A DNA stretch of 64,000 bases from Moanibacter sp964542645 (GCA_964542645.1 CAZIUG010000007.1:124001-188000); one strand, 5' to 3'. Counted from the stretch's first letter, positions 18,137 through 27,844 are shown. Notes: generated by a model from the sequence alone, not told the origin. Translations and numbers: made by a program.

Positions 18137-18919
18137 CTACACATCCTTCACACGCTGCCATCGCAATACCTCCTTGGAGTGAGGCGACAAGCTCTCCCAC
18201 AGTTCACGCGGAAAGTGCTTCTCAGTATACTCATGCTGCCACTGACTAAACAGCCAAGGGCGACAAAACGCCATACATAGTTCATCTCGAGGATGGTCCG
18301 ACCGGTTGGGAGTACCGCGATGATAGGCACGCCCATCCTGCACCCAAACGGAACCCCTCTTCAGGTTTAGGCGGATCGGATGAAAACCCGAGTGGCATTC
18401 GTCACCACCGAGAATAGAATCGAGATCATTTTGAAGGTCCTCATCAGCGACGTATTGGGTGCAAGGAATCACTTCAAAACTTCCGTTCTCCTCGTTCGTG
18501 TCAACAAGTGGAAATTTGACCCCAACATCGAATGCGGGTAGCTTGATCCCCGGAAAGAGAAGTTGAGAATCGCGATGCCAGCTTTGATAATCAGATCCTG
18601 GGAGAGGAATATTTGAGTCAAAATGAGACCAGGCATAATCTTTCCCCAAAATCCTTCCCAGAAATTCTACCAAATCGGGATGTTCAAAGATTTCCTCATC
18701 AACAAAAGGGAACAAAAAAGGAACCCGCACGTTGTAACGATGATAACCACGTACTGGATGTTTCCCCTGCCGCTTTACGCCCTCGTCGCGAATGGGCTTC
18801 CATGCCTCAAGGATTCGATCAATCTTGTCAATCGGGATGAAGTCTTCGAATACAACGAATCCGTTAATCCTCCACTCCTGAAAAAGTCTGTCGACATTGT
18901 AAGATGTAGCCACACTCAT
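18137..18919 (-). CDS. PhyH-family Fe(II)/2-oxoglutarate dioxygenase (2 of 5)
   Basis: This 260-residue dioxygenase has the iron ligands H115-R-D117 (SWHRDSQ) and H200 (GRAYHRGTPNRS), with R206 as the probable 2-oxoglutarate anchor. The metal motif is HRD, not the HQD of most other copies here. A frame extension starts at TTG 18931, but the ATG at 18919 is preferred. The protein ends in a basic tail. It is followed on the same strand by another PhyH gene upstream (19058-19813), with 138 bases between them, so the two may form one operon. Its substrate is unknown. PhyH enzymes hydroxylate compounds such as phytanoyl-CoA, ectoine or aminophosphonates. Confidence 0.87.
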   Translation of the reverse strand: MSVATSYNVDRLFQEWRINGFVVFEDFIPIDKIDRILEAWKPIRDEGVKRQGKHPVRGYHRYNVRVPFLFPFVDEEIFEHPDLVEFLGRILGKDYAWSHFDSNIPLPGSDYQSWHRDSQLLFPGIKLPAFDVGVKFPLVDTNEENGSFEVIPCTQYVADEDLQNDLDSILGGDECHSGFHPIRLNLKRGSVWVQDGRAYHRGTPNRSDHPRDELCMAFCRPWLFSQWQHEYTEKHFPRELWESLSPHSKEVLRWQRVKDV

Positions 18920-19057
18920 CCAGACCTTCAACTCGATGTTCCTCTATACATCAACCAGAATCTTGGCAATCACCCATTCTGAGGCTTCCTTTCCCAGAGG
19001 AATCCCCCAGTGGATTTTTTTAAAAATAGAAGACCGGAAACTGTTGGATCCTATTCC

Positions 19058-19813
19058 CTATTTCACCTCCGACGAAGCCAAATGTACTCGAACCTCCGCT
19101 TCGTGTTCAGCTTTGGCCTTCTCATCCACTTTGGCCCCGACTGCTTTGACAATTTGGGCATAAGCCCTACGGTGACGAGTGGAAGATTTATTCGGTTCGG
19201 CCCGATGAATAAGCTCTGAATGATGCACCACTGCGTCGCCTGCCTGAAGTTCTACCCGAATTTCTGCTGCTTCGTCTTCTGGACCCCAATCCGTGACAGT
19301 CTGCGAGAAACCAAGGACCTTGGAACGATTGTGAGGCCTAATACCTCGTTTATGCGAACCGGGAACATAACGCAGGCATCCGTTCTCGCTATCGATCGCC
19401 TCCATAGCCACCCAAATAGTAACGACCAATGGAGGATTGAACTTGAAGTAGTAGTTGTCTTGATGGGGTGGTGTCGGGTGTTCCGTATTCGGCGGTTTGT
19501 TAAACCATTCGGGACCACCAAGGCATTCGTCGCACTTCTCGCCCAATAAAGCCTCGGCCAGCTCATACCACTTGGCCTTTTTACTAATTTTTTCAAAAAA
19601 CGGATCACGGTCCAACCGTTGCAGCTGCTTAAGTGTCTCCGGTCGATTGGGATCCTGATAGTAGGCCTCGGTTTTTGGCAGATCCGGAACCACTTCAGCT
19701 ATATAGCGAGCCAGATTACTCTCCAATTCCTCAAACTCGTTACCGGTTATGAACCCTGGCACGACAACAAATCCGTTTCGGTCGAAAAAGTCTTTGAACC
19801 TATGATAAGACAT
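19058..19813 (-). CDS. PhyH-family Fe(II)/2-oxoglutarate dioxygenase (3 of 5)
   Basis: This 251-residue dioxygenase has H117-Q-D119 (PPHQDNYYF) and H203 (ELIHRAEPNKS) as the iron triad, with an Arg at 213-215 (RHRR) to bind 2-oxoglutarate. The block NGCLRYVPGSHKRGI is standard for the family. The C-terminal end is rich in Ala, Glu and Lys and may be a helix outside the core fold. The ATG start at 19813 is supported by the usual N-terminal FFDRNGFVVVPGF segment. It is 83 bases from the M81 gene upstream and 138 bases from the next PhyH gene downstream, all on the minus strand. Confidence 0.88.
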   Translation of the reverse strand: MSYHRFKDFFDRNGFVVVPGFITGNEFEELESNLARYIAEVVPDLPKTEAYYQDPNRPETLKQLQRLDRDPFFEKISKKAKWYELAEALLGEKCDECLGGPEWFNKPPNTEHPTPPHQDNYYFKFNPPLVVTIWVAMEAIDSENGCLRYVPGSHKRGIRPHNRSKVLGFSQTVTDWGPEDEAAEIRVELQAGDAVVHHSELIHRAEPNKSSTRHRRAYAQIVKAVGAKVDEKAKAEHEAEVRVHLASSEVK

Positions 19814-19896
19814 TGAATTGGGTTACCTACCTCTACACAAAAGAACCAAAAATGCAACCTCGACTGGCGTCATCCACGAATCAAAGATTTCTCAGT

Positions 19897-21363
19897 TTAA
19901 ATCTCATCGAAGGGATACAATTGCCGACCTAGATTCTTGAACGCCAACTTGCCATCTGCAGGGTTATGGACGCTTGGTTCGGCAACGTTATGTATTGCAC
20001 CAGACCAGGATTCAAACCCGGCTCGGAAGTGAGCAGCAGACTTCACGCCGATGTATTGCATCTCCTTAGGATCGAGACCAAGAGTTCGAGAAAAGGCAGT
20101 GTCGAACGGTTGCTCACGTGTGTTAACGAGAAGAACATGGATTCCTCCTTGCTGGATGTGCGCGGAAGCTCCCATGTCGCCCTCCAATCCGAAAAACATT
20201 GGGCCGTCGTAATGGAAACGACCGTCTGAGAGGGCCACAACTTCCGCATGCATCCGAATCGGAGCACCCTGTAGCGGTGTCGATTTTGCGCCCACATCAA
20301 GGTCCAGAGTAGCCCCAACACCAACACCGTGACAGGCATCAACAGCTTCGGAATCGACAATGTAAAGCACACACGCATCCTGTAAATCGGCTTCGATGAA
20401 AGCACGCAGCATCCCAGTGCTATCGCCTGGCGAACCGCCACCCGTATTGTCCTCTCGATCTGCGAAAATAACTGGAAACTTGCCCTCATCCTGGGCAATT
20501 TGAATTGCCTCTATCGTAGTCAATTGTTCCATCTGCCAGATCTCACGCCGCTCGAAGATCCAGTCACCAATCTCGTCAGCACTGAACTGGGCTAGCTCCA
20601 TATTGTTGTCTGCTACTATATAGACAGACGCTCCCATGTCAGGGACATCGGCGAGGGGGAAACAGGTAGCAATCGAAGCGCAAACGATGCCGGGGCGCGA
20701 TTCGATTGCGTGCAGATACTGTATGAGCTCAAGCATAGGAGAGTGAGCCGTTACCTGGTTTAGGCCCCAGACCAATGGAATCTGATGCAGTGCCATGGTT
20801 GGTCTAAGGCCTTCCCTTACAATCCGGACCAGAACATCGGCACATTCTCGACCTCGTTCCGCCATATCCACTTCGGGATATGATTCACGGCCGATCAGTA
20901 CATCCGCCATATCGACCATCTGGGTAGACACGTTCGAGTGGATATCTAATTGCGCAACGATTGGGACTTTCGTACCCACCAAGTTACGGACAGCAGCTAG
21001 AATATAACCCTCTCCATCCAGCACTCCCTCAGCTACCATGGCTCCATGTAGCTCGAGGAGCACCCCGTCGATCCTGCCGGATGCTTTGATGCCATTCACC
21101 AGATTATCGACTATAGTTTCGAAATCCTGACGAGGTAGCGGCCCACTGGGATGGGCATTCCAAAAAGTGGAAGGAATTAAATCAAACCCATGCGCCTCAG
21201 CACCTTCGATAAATCCACCGGTCGGGGTATTCACCCCCCGGAATTTCTCTACTATCTCCGACCCGCGCAAATAACCCCCACGCCCTTCCCCGCTCCTGAT
21301 CGTTGTCGAAACAGTCGTAAAAGTGCTAGTTTCATGACTGATTCCTCCGATTGAAATTCTCAT
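19897..21363 (-). CDS. M81-family metallopeptidase, microcystinase C (MlrC)-like
   Basis: This 488-residue protein belongs to the MlrC family. The founding member hydrolyses linearised microcystin; most relatives have unknown amide substrates. Visible motifs are HETSTF (10-15), HGAM (106-109), D140-I-H142 (LDIHSNV) and DREDNTGGGSPGDST, which starts the C-terminal domain. The family motif YPHxD reads YPEVD (E164) here, so a likely zinc ligand His is replaced by Glu. No signal peptide is seen. It lies upstream of two PhyH genes on the same strand (83 bases) and downstream of the double MBL protein gene (135 bases). Confidence 0.88.
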   Translation of the reverse strand: MRISIGGISHETSTFTTVSTTIRSGEGRGGYLRGSEIVEKFRGVNTPTGGFIEGAEAHGFDLIPSTFWNAHPSGPLPRQDFETIVDNLVNGIKASGRIDGVLLELHGAMVAEGVLDGEGYILAAVRNLVGTKVPIVAQLDIHSNVSTQMVDMADVLIGRESYPEVDMAERGRECADVLVRIVREGLRPTMALHQIPLVWGLNQVTAHSPMLELIQYLHAIESRPGIVCASIATCFPLADVPDMGASVYIVADNNMELAQFSADEIGDWIFERREIWQMEQLTTIEAIQIAQDEGKFPVIFADREDNTGGGSPGDSTGMLRAFIEADLQDACVLYIVDSEAVDACHGVGVGATLDLDVGAKSTPLQGAPIRMHAEVVALSDGRFHYDGPMFFGLEGDMGASAHIQQGGIHVLLVNTREQPFDTAFSRTLGLDPKEMQYIGVKSAAHFRAGFESWSGAIHNVAEPSVHNPADGKLAFKNLGRQLYPFDEI

Positions 21364-21498
21364 AAATGTTAACCTTACGAAACAACATTCCGATTGACTA
21401 TCTACATTACAGATGCAATCGGAAATCGTTATTTGATTGCTCTCAATTTTGAATGTCGGTCAGAGAAAGCTCCCGCTTTTATGGAATTAACTGCACCC

Positions 21499-23280
21499 CT
21501 ACCAATATGCCACCGCTTCAGCCACTTCACCCAAGTGATGGCCGTTCCAGTTAACATCAGCCAAAATTGGGAGGGAATGGGTATGGAAAACTTTCGGGAA
21601 AATAGCTTCTACAGGCTGCGAAACCTGCTCACCAGCCAAAATGTCTACTTCGACGGTGGTTGGATTCAAAATTACTCCATCGACTGACCGAAACTTTATC
21701 CGGCTCGTAACATTTCGGTCCTCGTGATTCAATAACCGCAGCTGAAACAAAACCTTTTGCCCAGGCTCAATTCGCAATTTGTATGGGTAGAATTCAATGA
21801 ACCGCGGATCCATACCCAAATTTGGATGCGGCCTGTCGATGATTTCCGTGAAGAGTTCTGTCCAACGGTTCATCCATTTATCCCAGCGTGCGACTTGATC
21901 CCCATCGCATTCTATCGCTCCACCGTGACCGGTCAGAAGAAAGTCAGGCTTGCGCTCCTTGATCTGCTGGACCATATCGCGATAGCTAGAAACAGGAGTA
22001 CGGTTCTTTGGGATGAAAGAATGAATCCAGTCGCGTTTCTCGGCGAAGCCGAGACCAGATAAATTGTCGCCGATGCTGAGAAAACAAACATCGTCTACAC
22101 TGAAGGAGATGAGGTGATGATAGAGGGTCTGGCCAGGAAATTGTTCGATACGGAAATCGATGCCACGCCAGGTAAAAGTTTCACTTCGGCTTATCGTCCG
22201 TGTAACCGGAACACCTTCAGGCAACTGGCAGGGCATATCGAAACATTCTGGGTGCTCGAGAATATCCCGCAATTCTGGGGAAGAAATAACCTTGGTATTG
22301 TAACGGTTTCTCAAAGCGGGCAAACCGGCTAGATGGTCGTCGTGATAGTGGGAGGGGAAAAACCACTCAACATTAGTAATTCCTAGGTTGGCTTCTAGGT
22401 AAGGTGTCAAGTTGTCGATATACCTGTGCGGGCTCCCAGCAATTGGAGAATTGGAGACATACCCAGAATCGATGAAAATGGCATTTCCAGAATCATCTTT
22501 TATGATATAAGTCTTTGCACTGGAATTTTCTACTTCGATGCAGTGAGGGGTTACTAGTCGGAACTTTGGTTGGAAGTAGGAATACGGTTTACCGTAGAAA
22601 AGCTCGTAAAGCTCCTCCAAACGGGAACGGAGACGACCCTTCATCTCACCGCTAGAAAAGGGGCGTCCGTGTCCCGGTAGGATCAGGTCAACGTCGAGAT
22701 CCTCTACCACTTTGATACTCTCCATCAGGTGAGCATGTCCCTGAAAATCCATGTAGCGCCACTGGACCCAGAAATAGTCTTGGATCTTGCTACTCGTTGA
22801 GAGTAAATCTCCACAAGCGAGAACTCGATAGCCATCGATACTAAAGAGATACCCGACAGATCCAAAGGTATGACCAGGAAGCGGTAAGACCTCGATATGG
22901 AGATCTAGGTAGTTGAGTGTGTGATAATCCTTAGCATAGGTGGCATGCAGATCCTGAAGAGAACCGAAGCACTGATAAAAAGACTCATAATTGTCCCAGA
23001 TATCATACGCAGCGCGCTGCAGGTCTGGCTCTTCGAAAAAGCGACGCTCCACGAATGGAATAGAGATTTCGGCATCAGGAAAATTCGCTGAGGCAGCACA
23101 CTGATCACGATGGAAATGGGTCAAGAGTATGTTTTTCGCCGCTGGCAACCCCTTCTTTTTAAGGTACTCGGGAGAAATATTTGTGCCACAGTCTATAAGG
23201 ATAGTGCCGCTTGTCGTTGTCACAGCGTAGACGCTACAAGTATCCTCAATACAATAGAGATTCTCACTTAATTTTTCCAT
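21499..23280 (-). CDS. Tandem double metallo-beta-lactamase protein
   Basis: This 593-residue protein consists of two complete MBL folds in a row plus a C-terminal beta-rich domain. Domain 1 (about 1-230) has HFHRDQ (55-60), H137 (PGHT), D158 (CGDLL) and H204 (LPGHG). The last His of the HxHxDH motif is Gln-60. Domain 2 (about 240-480) has HYHDDH (311-316), D405 (IGDNLS) and H452 (LTGHGG), but the usual PGHT reads PGQT (Q384). Each half therefore has its own metal-site substitution. Residues 490-593 look like an Ig-like domain. It is probably a cytoplasmic hydrolase. The ATG start is at 23280. The substrate is unknown. Confidence 0.85.
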   Translation of the reverse strand: MEKLSENLYCIEDTCSVYAVTTTSGTILIDCGTNISPEYLKKKGLPAAKNILLTHFHRDQCAASANFPDAEISIPFVERRFFEEPDLQRAAYDIWDNYESFYQCFGSLQDLHATYAKDYHTLNYLDLHIEVLPLPGHTFGSVGYLFSIDGYRVLACGDLLSTSSKIQDYFWVQWRYMDFQGHAHLMESIKVVEDLDVDLILPGHGRPFSSGEMKGRLRSRLEELYELFYGKPYSYFQPKFRLVTPHCIEVENSSAKTYIIKDDSGNAIFIDSGYVSNSPIAGSPHRYIDNLTPYLEANLGITNVEWFFPSHYHDDHLAGLPALRNRYNTKVISSPELRDILEHPECFDMPCQLPEGVPVTRTISRSETFTWRGIDFRIEQFPGQTLYHHLISFSVDDVCFLSIGDNLSGLGFAEKRDWIHSFIPKNRTPVSSYRDMVQQIKERKPDFLLTGHGGAIECDGDQVARWDKWMNRWTELFTEIIDRPHPNLGMDPRFIEFYPYKLRIEPGQKVLFQLRLLNHEDRNVTSRIKFRSVDGVILNPTTVEVDILAGEQVSQPVEAIFPKVFHTHSLPILADVNWNGHHLGEVAEAVAYW

Positions 23281-23422
23281 CGCACTAGTGTTCTAACGTG
23301 AACGATCGCAGTATAAACCGTTACTATAATCTGACGAATTTCGATTCGGAACTATAGCATCCTCCAGGGAAAGCTACAGGAAGGGTCCTTACCCCGCGAT
23401 TGATCACGGCCAAATGGAAATA

Positions 23423-24412
23423 TCAAGTCGCTCCAATCTCTAAGGCTTCGACTGCATTCCTCCAAAAGATACCTTCTATATCTTCATTAGAAAACCCGAC
23501 GATTTCAGCGGCTTGTTTCATAGCCAACATTTGCTCGTAGATGCACAAAATGGGGCGTGCCTCGGTGTGGGCGAAACTCAGGTTCATGTCATCCGTATAA
23601 ACCTGATACCAGTATCGCCCAAAGTTGACATACTTTCCGTGGAAAAAAGTGGAATCGACTCCATCCGAACCATAGAATATCCGCTTCAAGTTTTCTTTTT
23701 GGAAAAGTGTGATAAAGGCGGGCAAGGAAGTCACTGCAGATAAATCGTACCAGATGTTTGGCATATGGCGTAGACGTTCCACACCGTGAAGGATCGGGTA
23801 GTAAGTAAAGCTCCTTGCGCAGTGAGCAAGAATCCACTTAATATTCGGATAACGACGTGTGGTATACTCTTCCAGATCATTGAGGTTGTATTGATCCGCG
23901 CTGCCCTGGGAACGAGACAGGTGCATCGTGACCCAAAGCCCAAGATCGTTCGCCAGCTCCATCTGTTCATGAGTTAGGAATTCGTGGATGCGGCAGTTGT
24001 CCCTGTCCCCAGTCACAGAGAAGACGCGGTAGGGCTTCAGTCCGATAAATCCTTTGTTTTTAACATCGGAGTTAATATCCTCAATTTTGCACTCCGGTGT
24101 AACCAACCGATTAGCCCTGGATCCCGGATCCCGAGAAAGCTGTTCGGCGATCATTGTATTGTGTTTATCGACATCTGTGCCGACCACTGGCATTCCTAGA
24201 ACAAGATAGTTAACGTGACGACCTGGATACAGTTTTTCGCTCCAAGCCTCAAGGGTCGCGAGGTCAGAGTCATGTCTAAACGGATGCTCCGCGCCAGGCT
24301 GCATGCAGTTGCTTTGAAAAAAATGACAATGGGCATCGAATACGCGTTGTGGTACAAAGTCCTCAAGCTCCTCCTCCCAGAATCGTTGGTCTTCTTCACG
24401 ATAATCGATCAT
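23423..24412 (-). CDS. Amidohydrolase-2 family protein
   Basis: This 329-residue TIM-barrel metal-dependent hydrolase is distantly related to the one at 10210. The N-terminal metal motif is FD26-A-H28-C-H30. A LAHCARSF block lies near the middle of the barrel, and YGSDGVDS carries the C-terminal catalytic Asp. The frame can be extended to a TTG at 24421, but the ATG at 24412 is preferred. The downstream gene on the same strand is the double MBL protein gene, 142 bases away. Substrates in this family range from aromatic carboxylates to lactones, and nothing here fixes the choice. Confidence 0.82.
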   Translation of the reverse strand: MIDYREEDQRFWEEELEDFVPQRVFDAHCHFFQSNCMQPGAEHPFRHDSDLATLEAWSEKLYPGRHVNYLVLGMPVVGTDVDKHNTMIAEQLSRDPGSRANRLVTPECKIEDINSDVKNKGFIGLKPYRVFSVTGDRDNCRIHEFLTHEQMELANDLGLWVTMHLSRSQGSADQYNLNDLEEYTTRRYPNIKWILAHCARSFTYYPILHGVERLRHMPNIWYDLSAVTSLPAFITLFQKENLKRIFYGSDGVDSTFFHGKYVNFGRYWYQVYTDDMNLSFAHTEARPILCIYEQMLAMKQAAEIVGFSNEDIEGIFWRNAVEALEIGAT

Positions 24413-24694
24413 ATTTCGCAAATTCTAAGAATTTTCTAACTAGTTCAGTAACCCAGAAGATGAAGGCGATGCTAACATTAAATGCGAGTGCAAATTTGTC
24501 TCCAGTCAACAAAGAGAGACAGAAGAGACTGTGGCCCCAAGTGGTAAGTTTCAGTCCCAAGCCTTTGGATCCTGAGTTTCCAAGTAGTCTAGCGAGTTTA
24601 GACAGCCTGATCCTCTAATTCGCAAAGTATTTCGTGGGACAGATTTTAACTCGCTCAATGCGGGCGATAACTTCGCCAACTCAAATCTACTGTT

Positions 24695-25471
24695 TTACCC
24701 TAACCGTCCTGTTGAAAACAGAGCACGCTCTTCTACCAGAGACCGGAGGCTAGGATCCTCGCTGTTAAGAAATTCTTCATGCGGCTTAAAGATCCCTTCC
24801 GTGTATTGCTCAAGTGATTTAAGTTCATCCTCTTCGCGCGGCCGAACTGCAAATTTCAGCGCAATATATCGCCGGCCTTCTCCGCCTCCATAGGCGGCGT
24901 GCCAGAGGCAATGATTGAAGAAAATGATGTCCCCAGGATTTGTCTCAAGGGCCACACAAGGAATATCTGCACCGTGAATCCCAAAAGGGCGATTTCCTGG
25001 CTCGACTTCCAGCTTTTTAAGATTCCTGTGCATTGGCATACGATGTGAGCCCGGAATCACTCGCAAACATCCACTATCCCTTCTCACCTCATCGAGATAA
25101 ATCATTATCTTTATCTGACCAAAATTGATCCGTTCTTCCTCTCCGTTTCGATAGTATTTCCTGTCCGGATGCCAATTGACTTCCCGCCGATTACTGATGT
25201 TCCCCTCGGAGCCGACCCATATTAAATCTGCCCCTAAGAGAATTTCCACTGATCTATAGATTCGCTCATCGGAAACCAAACTATGTAGTCCCTTTCGACG
25301 CTCAATGAAACCGGGGTAGCGCCTTTCCTCGTTTTTTTCCTGCTCCTCATTCTCGGCCCAGATCTCATCCGCCAATTGTGTGACCTCATGCATCTCTTGC
25401 TGAGAAAGAAGGCCCGGGGTAAGGAGAAAACCAAAAGTGTGGTAGTGAGTTTGTTGTTGTTCTGTAATCAC
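24695..25471 (-). CDS. PhyH-family Fe(II)/2-oxoglutarate dioxygenase (4 of 5)
   Basis: This 258-residue dioxygenase has iron ligands H101-P-D103 (NWHPDRKYY) and H191 (LWHAAYGGGEGRR), with R200 or R201 as 2-oxoglutarate anchor. The HPD metal box differs from the HQD/HRD of the other copies, and this copy is the most divergent. The N-terminal FGFLLTPGLLS and the PGSHRMPM block are typical. The start appears to be GTG at 25471; the next in-frame ATG (residue 27) would cut into the conserved fold. It lies 118 bases downstream of the ribokinase gene on the same strand, with no clear promoter between. Confidence 0.86.
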   Translation of the reverse strand: MITEQQQTHYHTFGFLLTPGLLSQQEMHEVTQLADEIWAENEEQEKNEERRYPGFIERRKGLHSLVSDERIYRSVEILLGADLIWVGSEGNISNRREVNWHPDRKYYRNGEEERINFGQIKIMIYLDEVRRDSGCLRVIPGSHRMPMHRNLKKLEVEPGNRPFGIHGADIPCVALETNPGDIIFFNHCLWHAAYGGGEGRRYIALKFAVRPREEDELKSLEQYTEGIFKPHEEFLNSEDPSLRSLVEERALFSTGRLG

Positions 25472-25589
25472 GATACGTAGCCAAATGAAGGAGACCGTAA
25501 AAGTAAAGATCGGTCAGTGTTAACAGAATCTTCATTGAAGAAACTTTGTGGCCCTCGACCGCCCCCAAAGAAAATGACAAACTAGCAAT

Positions 25590-26543
25590 CTAGCTGACGG
25601 ATTCTACAAATCGATCCAATTCATCCCTCTGAGGCAGCCCCCCGATCACTCCTAAATGCTGCACTGCAAATGCACCAGCGGCATTGGCCCGTCGAACGGC
25701 TGCAGGCAATTCCTCTCCTTCGCCGAGACTCACCGCGAGTGCAGCATTGAAGGCATCGCCCGCACCAGTGACGTCAAGAGAACGAACCCCGGACACTGCC
25801 TGTATCTCCTCGGTGCCCTCCGGGGTCACTAGAAGTGAGCCTTTTTCACCCATTGTCACCACAAGTTTCGACACACCTCGATCCAGCAGCTGTCGGGCAA
25901 GCTCGGGCGTCGGAGTTGGATCATCTGGAGAGAGGCCGAGGAGTATGCGCACCTCGCTTTCGTTTGGGGTAAGGACATCGACGTCACGAAATACCGACGG
26001 ATCGACGGGCAGCGCCGGAGCAGGATTCCAAATTGTCTGGATCCCGTGTTTACGACCCAACACCATAGCCCGTTCAACAACGCCGATCGGCACTTCATAC
26101 TGAGTAAGTATAATATCACTTTGGGCAATCAGATCCTCCACTTCATCAACCTGTTCCGGTCTCATCTTTAAATTCGCACCGAGATGCCCCACAATCCAGT
26201 TTTCGCCCGAAGGTATTAGGTGCACAACACCTACCGCTGTATTCTCTCCAGGAATCTGGTGGATGTGATCCAGCAACACACCCTCTTTTTTTAGTGTGTC
26301 GAAGGCTATCTGCGCCAGCAGATCCTCTCCAACACAAGCCAAGAGATTTACTTCAGCTCCAAGCCGGACCGCCGCGATCGCCTGGTTAGTTCCCTTACCG
26401 CCCGGTCCCAGATCGAATTGGTCGCCAATCAGACCCTCACCGAGAACCGGCATACGCGGCACTCGAATTGTGATACCAACTACAAAACTCCCAACAACAA
26501 AAATTCTAGGTTTCTTTCGAATTTCCATATTCACCCCACGCAT
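25590..26543 (-). CDS. rbsK: Ribokinase (PfkB family)
   Basis: This 317-residue sugar kinase most resembles ribokinase, which makes ribose-5-phosphate from ribose and ATP. The substrate signature GGKGTNQA is at residues 48-55, and the ATP/anion-hole motif DVTGAGDAFN is at 257-266 with the catalytic base D263. The NPAPA block (173-177) and TPNESE (192-197) are typical. The frame starts with ATG at 26543. A second ATG five codons on, preceded by GGGGTGA, has the better ribosome binding site and may be the true start. No ribose transporter or rbsD lies nearby, so another pentose or sugar-acid substrate is possible. Confidence 0.87.
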   Translation of the reverse strand: MRGVNMEIRKKPRIFVVGSFVVGITIRVPRMPVLGEGLIGDQFDLGPGGKGTNQAIAAVRLGAEVNLLACVGEDLLAQIAFDTLKKEGVLLDHIHQIPGENTAVGVVHLIPSGENWIVGHLGANLKMRPEQVDEVEDLIAQSDIILTQYEVPIGVVERAMVLGRKHGIQTIWNPAPALPVDPSVFRDVDVLTPNESEVRILLGLSPDDPTPTPELARQLLDRGVSKLVVTMGEKGSLLVTPEGTEEIQAVSGVRSLDVTGAGDAFNAALAVSLGEGEELPAAVRRANAAGAFAVQHLGVIGGLPQRDELDRFVESVS

Positions 26544-26842
26544 GCGATCCGGACAAAAAGTTTAGAAGGTGAACCTTTGCATATTAAGCAGATCTTTCCG
26601 AAGCGGCTGCCGAAATATTTACAAGGGAAAGCAGTCTAAATCCTCTCATCTTAGCCACGCTATCCCACAACTTTTCCGAGAAATCTCAGATGAAAAACAA
26701 CGTCGATATGTTCTCGATTACGACTACCACGACCAGAGGTCATAATCCACGCCCTATTCGGTTAAATAATTCCGTTCGGTATGCAATAGAATCCTCCGAA
26801 TACTTTCAGCTCAGAGAACTTCGGAGACATTAAAATTCCTGG

Positions 26843-27844
26843 TTAACTCCATCTCTCAAGAGAAAACGAATTAATCGCAACCTTTCGTTGCTGATTGGAC
26901 CTCCTAGAGGAAGCGGCCTTTCTTTCGAAATTCGCCCGGTATTCGACGCGTTTACGGTTAAAAATCTTTGCATCGCTTAATACATCGGAGGGTCGATTCT
27001 GACTGCGAGCAAGGAAATCGGCCGACGGAGGATAGCACGCTGGAGGGACCGACTCGCGTCCCGACTCAGCAAACCCTGATTCCCTTGGACTAAATGCAGC
27101 ATTATTCGGAAGATTCGCACTCTGATAACGCAAATCCATACTCCAGCGAACTGTGTTGCCCTTGTTCTCAAAACTAGCATGCGGAGTCCGATTTGTCATT
27201 AGGAGAACGCTCCCCTTTCTCACTGGGACAGCAACGGCCTTATGCTTTCTAGGAAAATCCTTCGTTTTTATCTCCAAATAGGTTCCTTCCTTGTTCGGCC
27301 AGTGAGAAAATACTTCGGATTTGTGTAACCGCGGCAATACGTAGAGACATCCATTATCGGCACTCGCATCCACCAAAGGAAGCCAAACCGTCAGTATAAG
27401 CCCTTTGTCGCAGGCTGGATCAAAATAGCCAGAATCCTGATGCCATGGCACCTCCCCCCTCGGATCATGGGGTAACTTGGGGCGCAGCCGATAAACGCTG
27501 CTCGCGATCAACTCCGGACCGCAAAGCGACTCCGCTATATCGAGAAGCTTAGGATGAATGATAAGCCGGAAGATCTCCGGCCCCGAAAGAGCTCCACTAG
27601 AAATCTCTGGCAGCAGCGTATCAGCTTCCTGATCGATCGCAGCCAGTTGGCGTTCGAAACCAAGTTGCTCGTAGGTACTTCTCAGCTTGCCCTCCGCAGC
27701 CAATCGTCTCGCTCTTACCAATATCTCATCTGAGATCTCATCGATTACTGGGAGGAGGTCCGATTCGGAGAACAGATCCTCTACAACAAGGCAACCCTCC
27801 TTGTGAAATGTCTCGATCTCTTCTCTTGTGAGTCCTCGGGTCAT
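26843..27844 (-). CDS. PhyH-family Fe(II)/2-oxoglutarate dioxygenase (5 of 5)
   Basis: This 333-residue protein is the largest PhyH copy. The iron triad is H135-Q-D137 (PWHQDSGYF) and H222 (TPHASF), with R233 as the probable 2-oxoglutarate anchor. The barrel core ends near residue 245, and about 85 extra residues follow, rich in Arg, Ser and Asn. An upstream GTG at 27853 extends the frame, but ATG at 27844 with AAAGGTG nearby is a better start. It stands alone, with about 300 bases on the ribokinase side and 135 on the other. The larger size fits a PhyH subgroup common in marine and sponge-associated bacteria (from memory). Confidence 0.87.
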   Translation of the reverse strand: MTRGLTREEIETFHKEGCLVVEDLFSESDLLPVIDEISDEILVRARRLAAEGKLRSTYEQLGFERQLAAIDQEADTLLPEISSGALSGPEIFRLIIHPKLLDIAESLCGPELIASSVYRLRPKLPHDPRGEVPWHQDSGYFDPACDKGLILTVWLPLVDASADNGCLYVLPRLHKSEVFSHWPNKEGTYLEIKTKDFPRKHKAVAVPVRKGSVLLMTNRTPHASFENKGNTVRWSMDLRYQSANLPNNAAFSPRESGFAESGRESVPPACYPPSADFLARSQNRPSDVLSDAKIFNRKRVEYRANFERKAASSRRSNQQRKVAINSFSLERWS

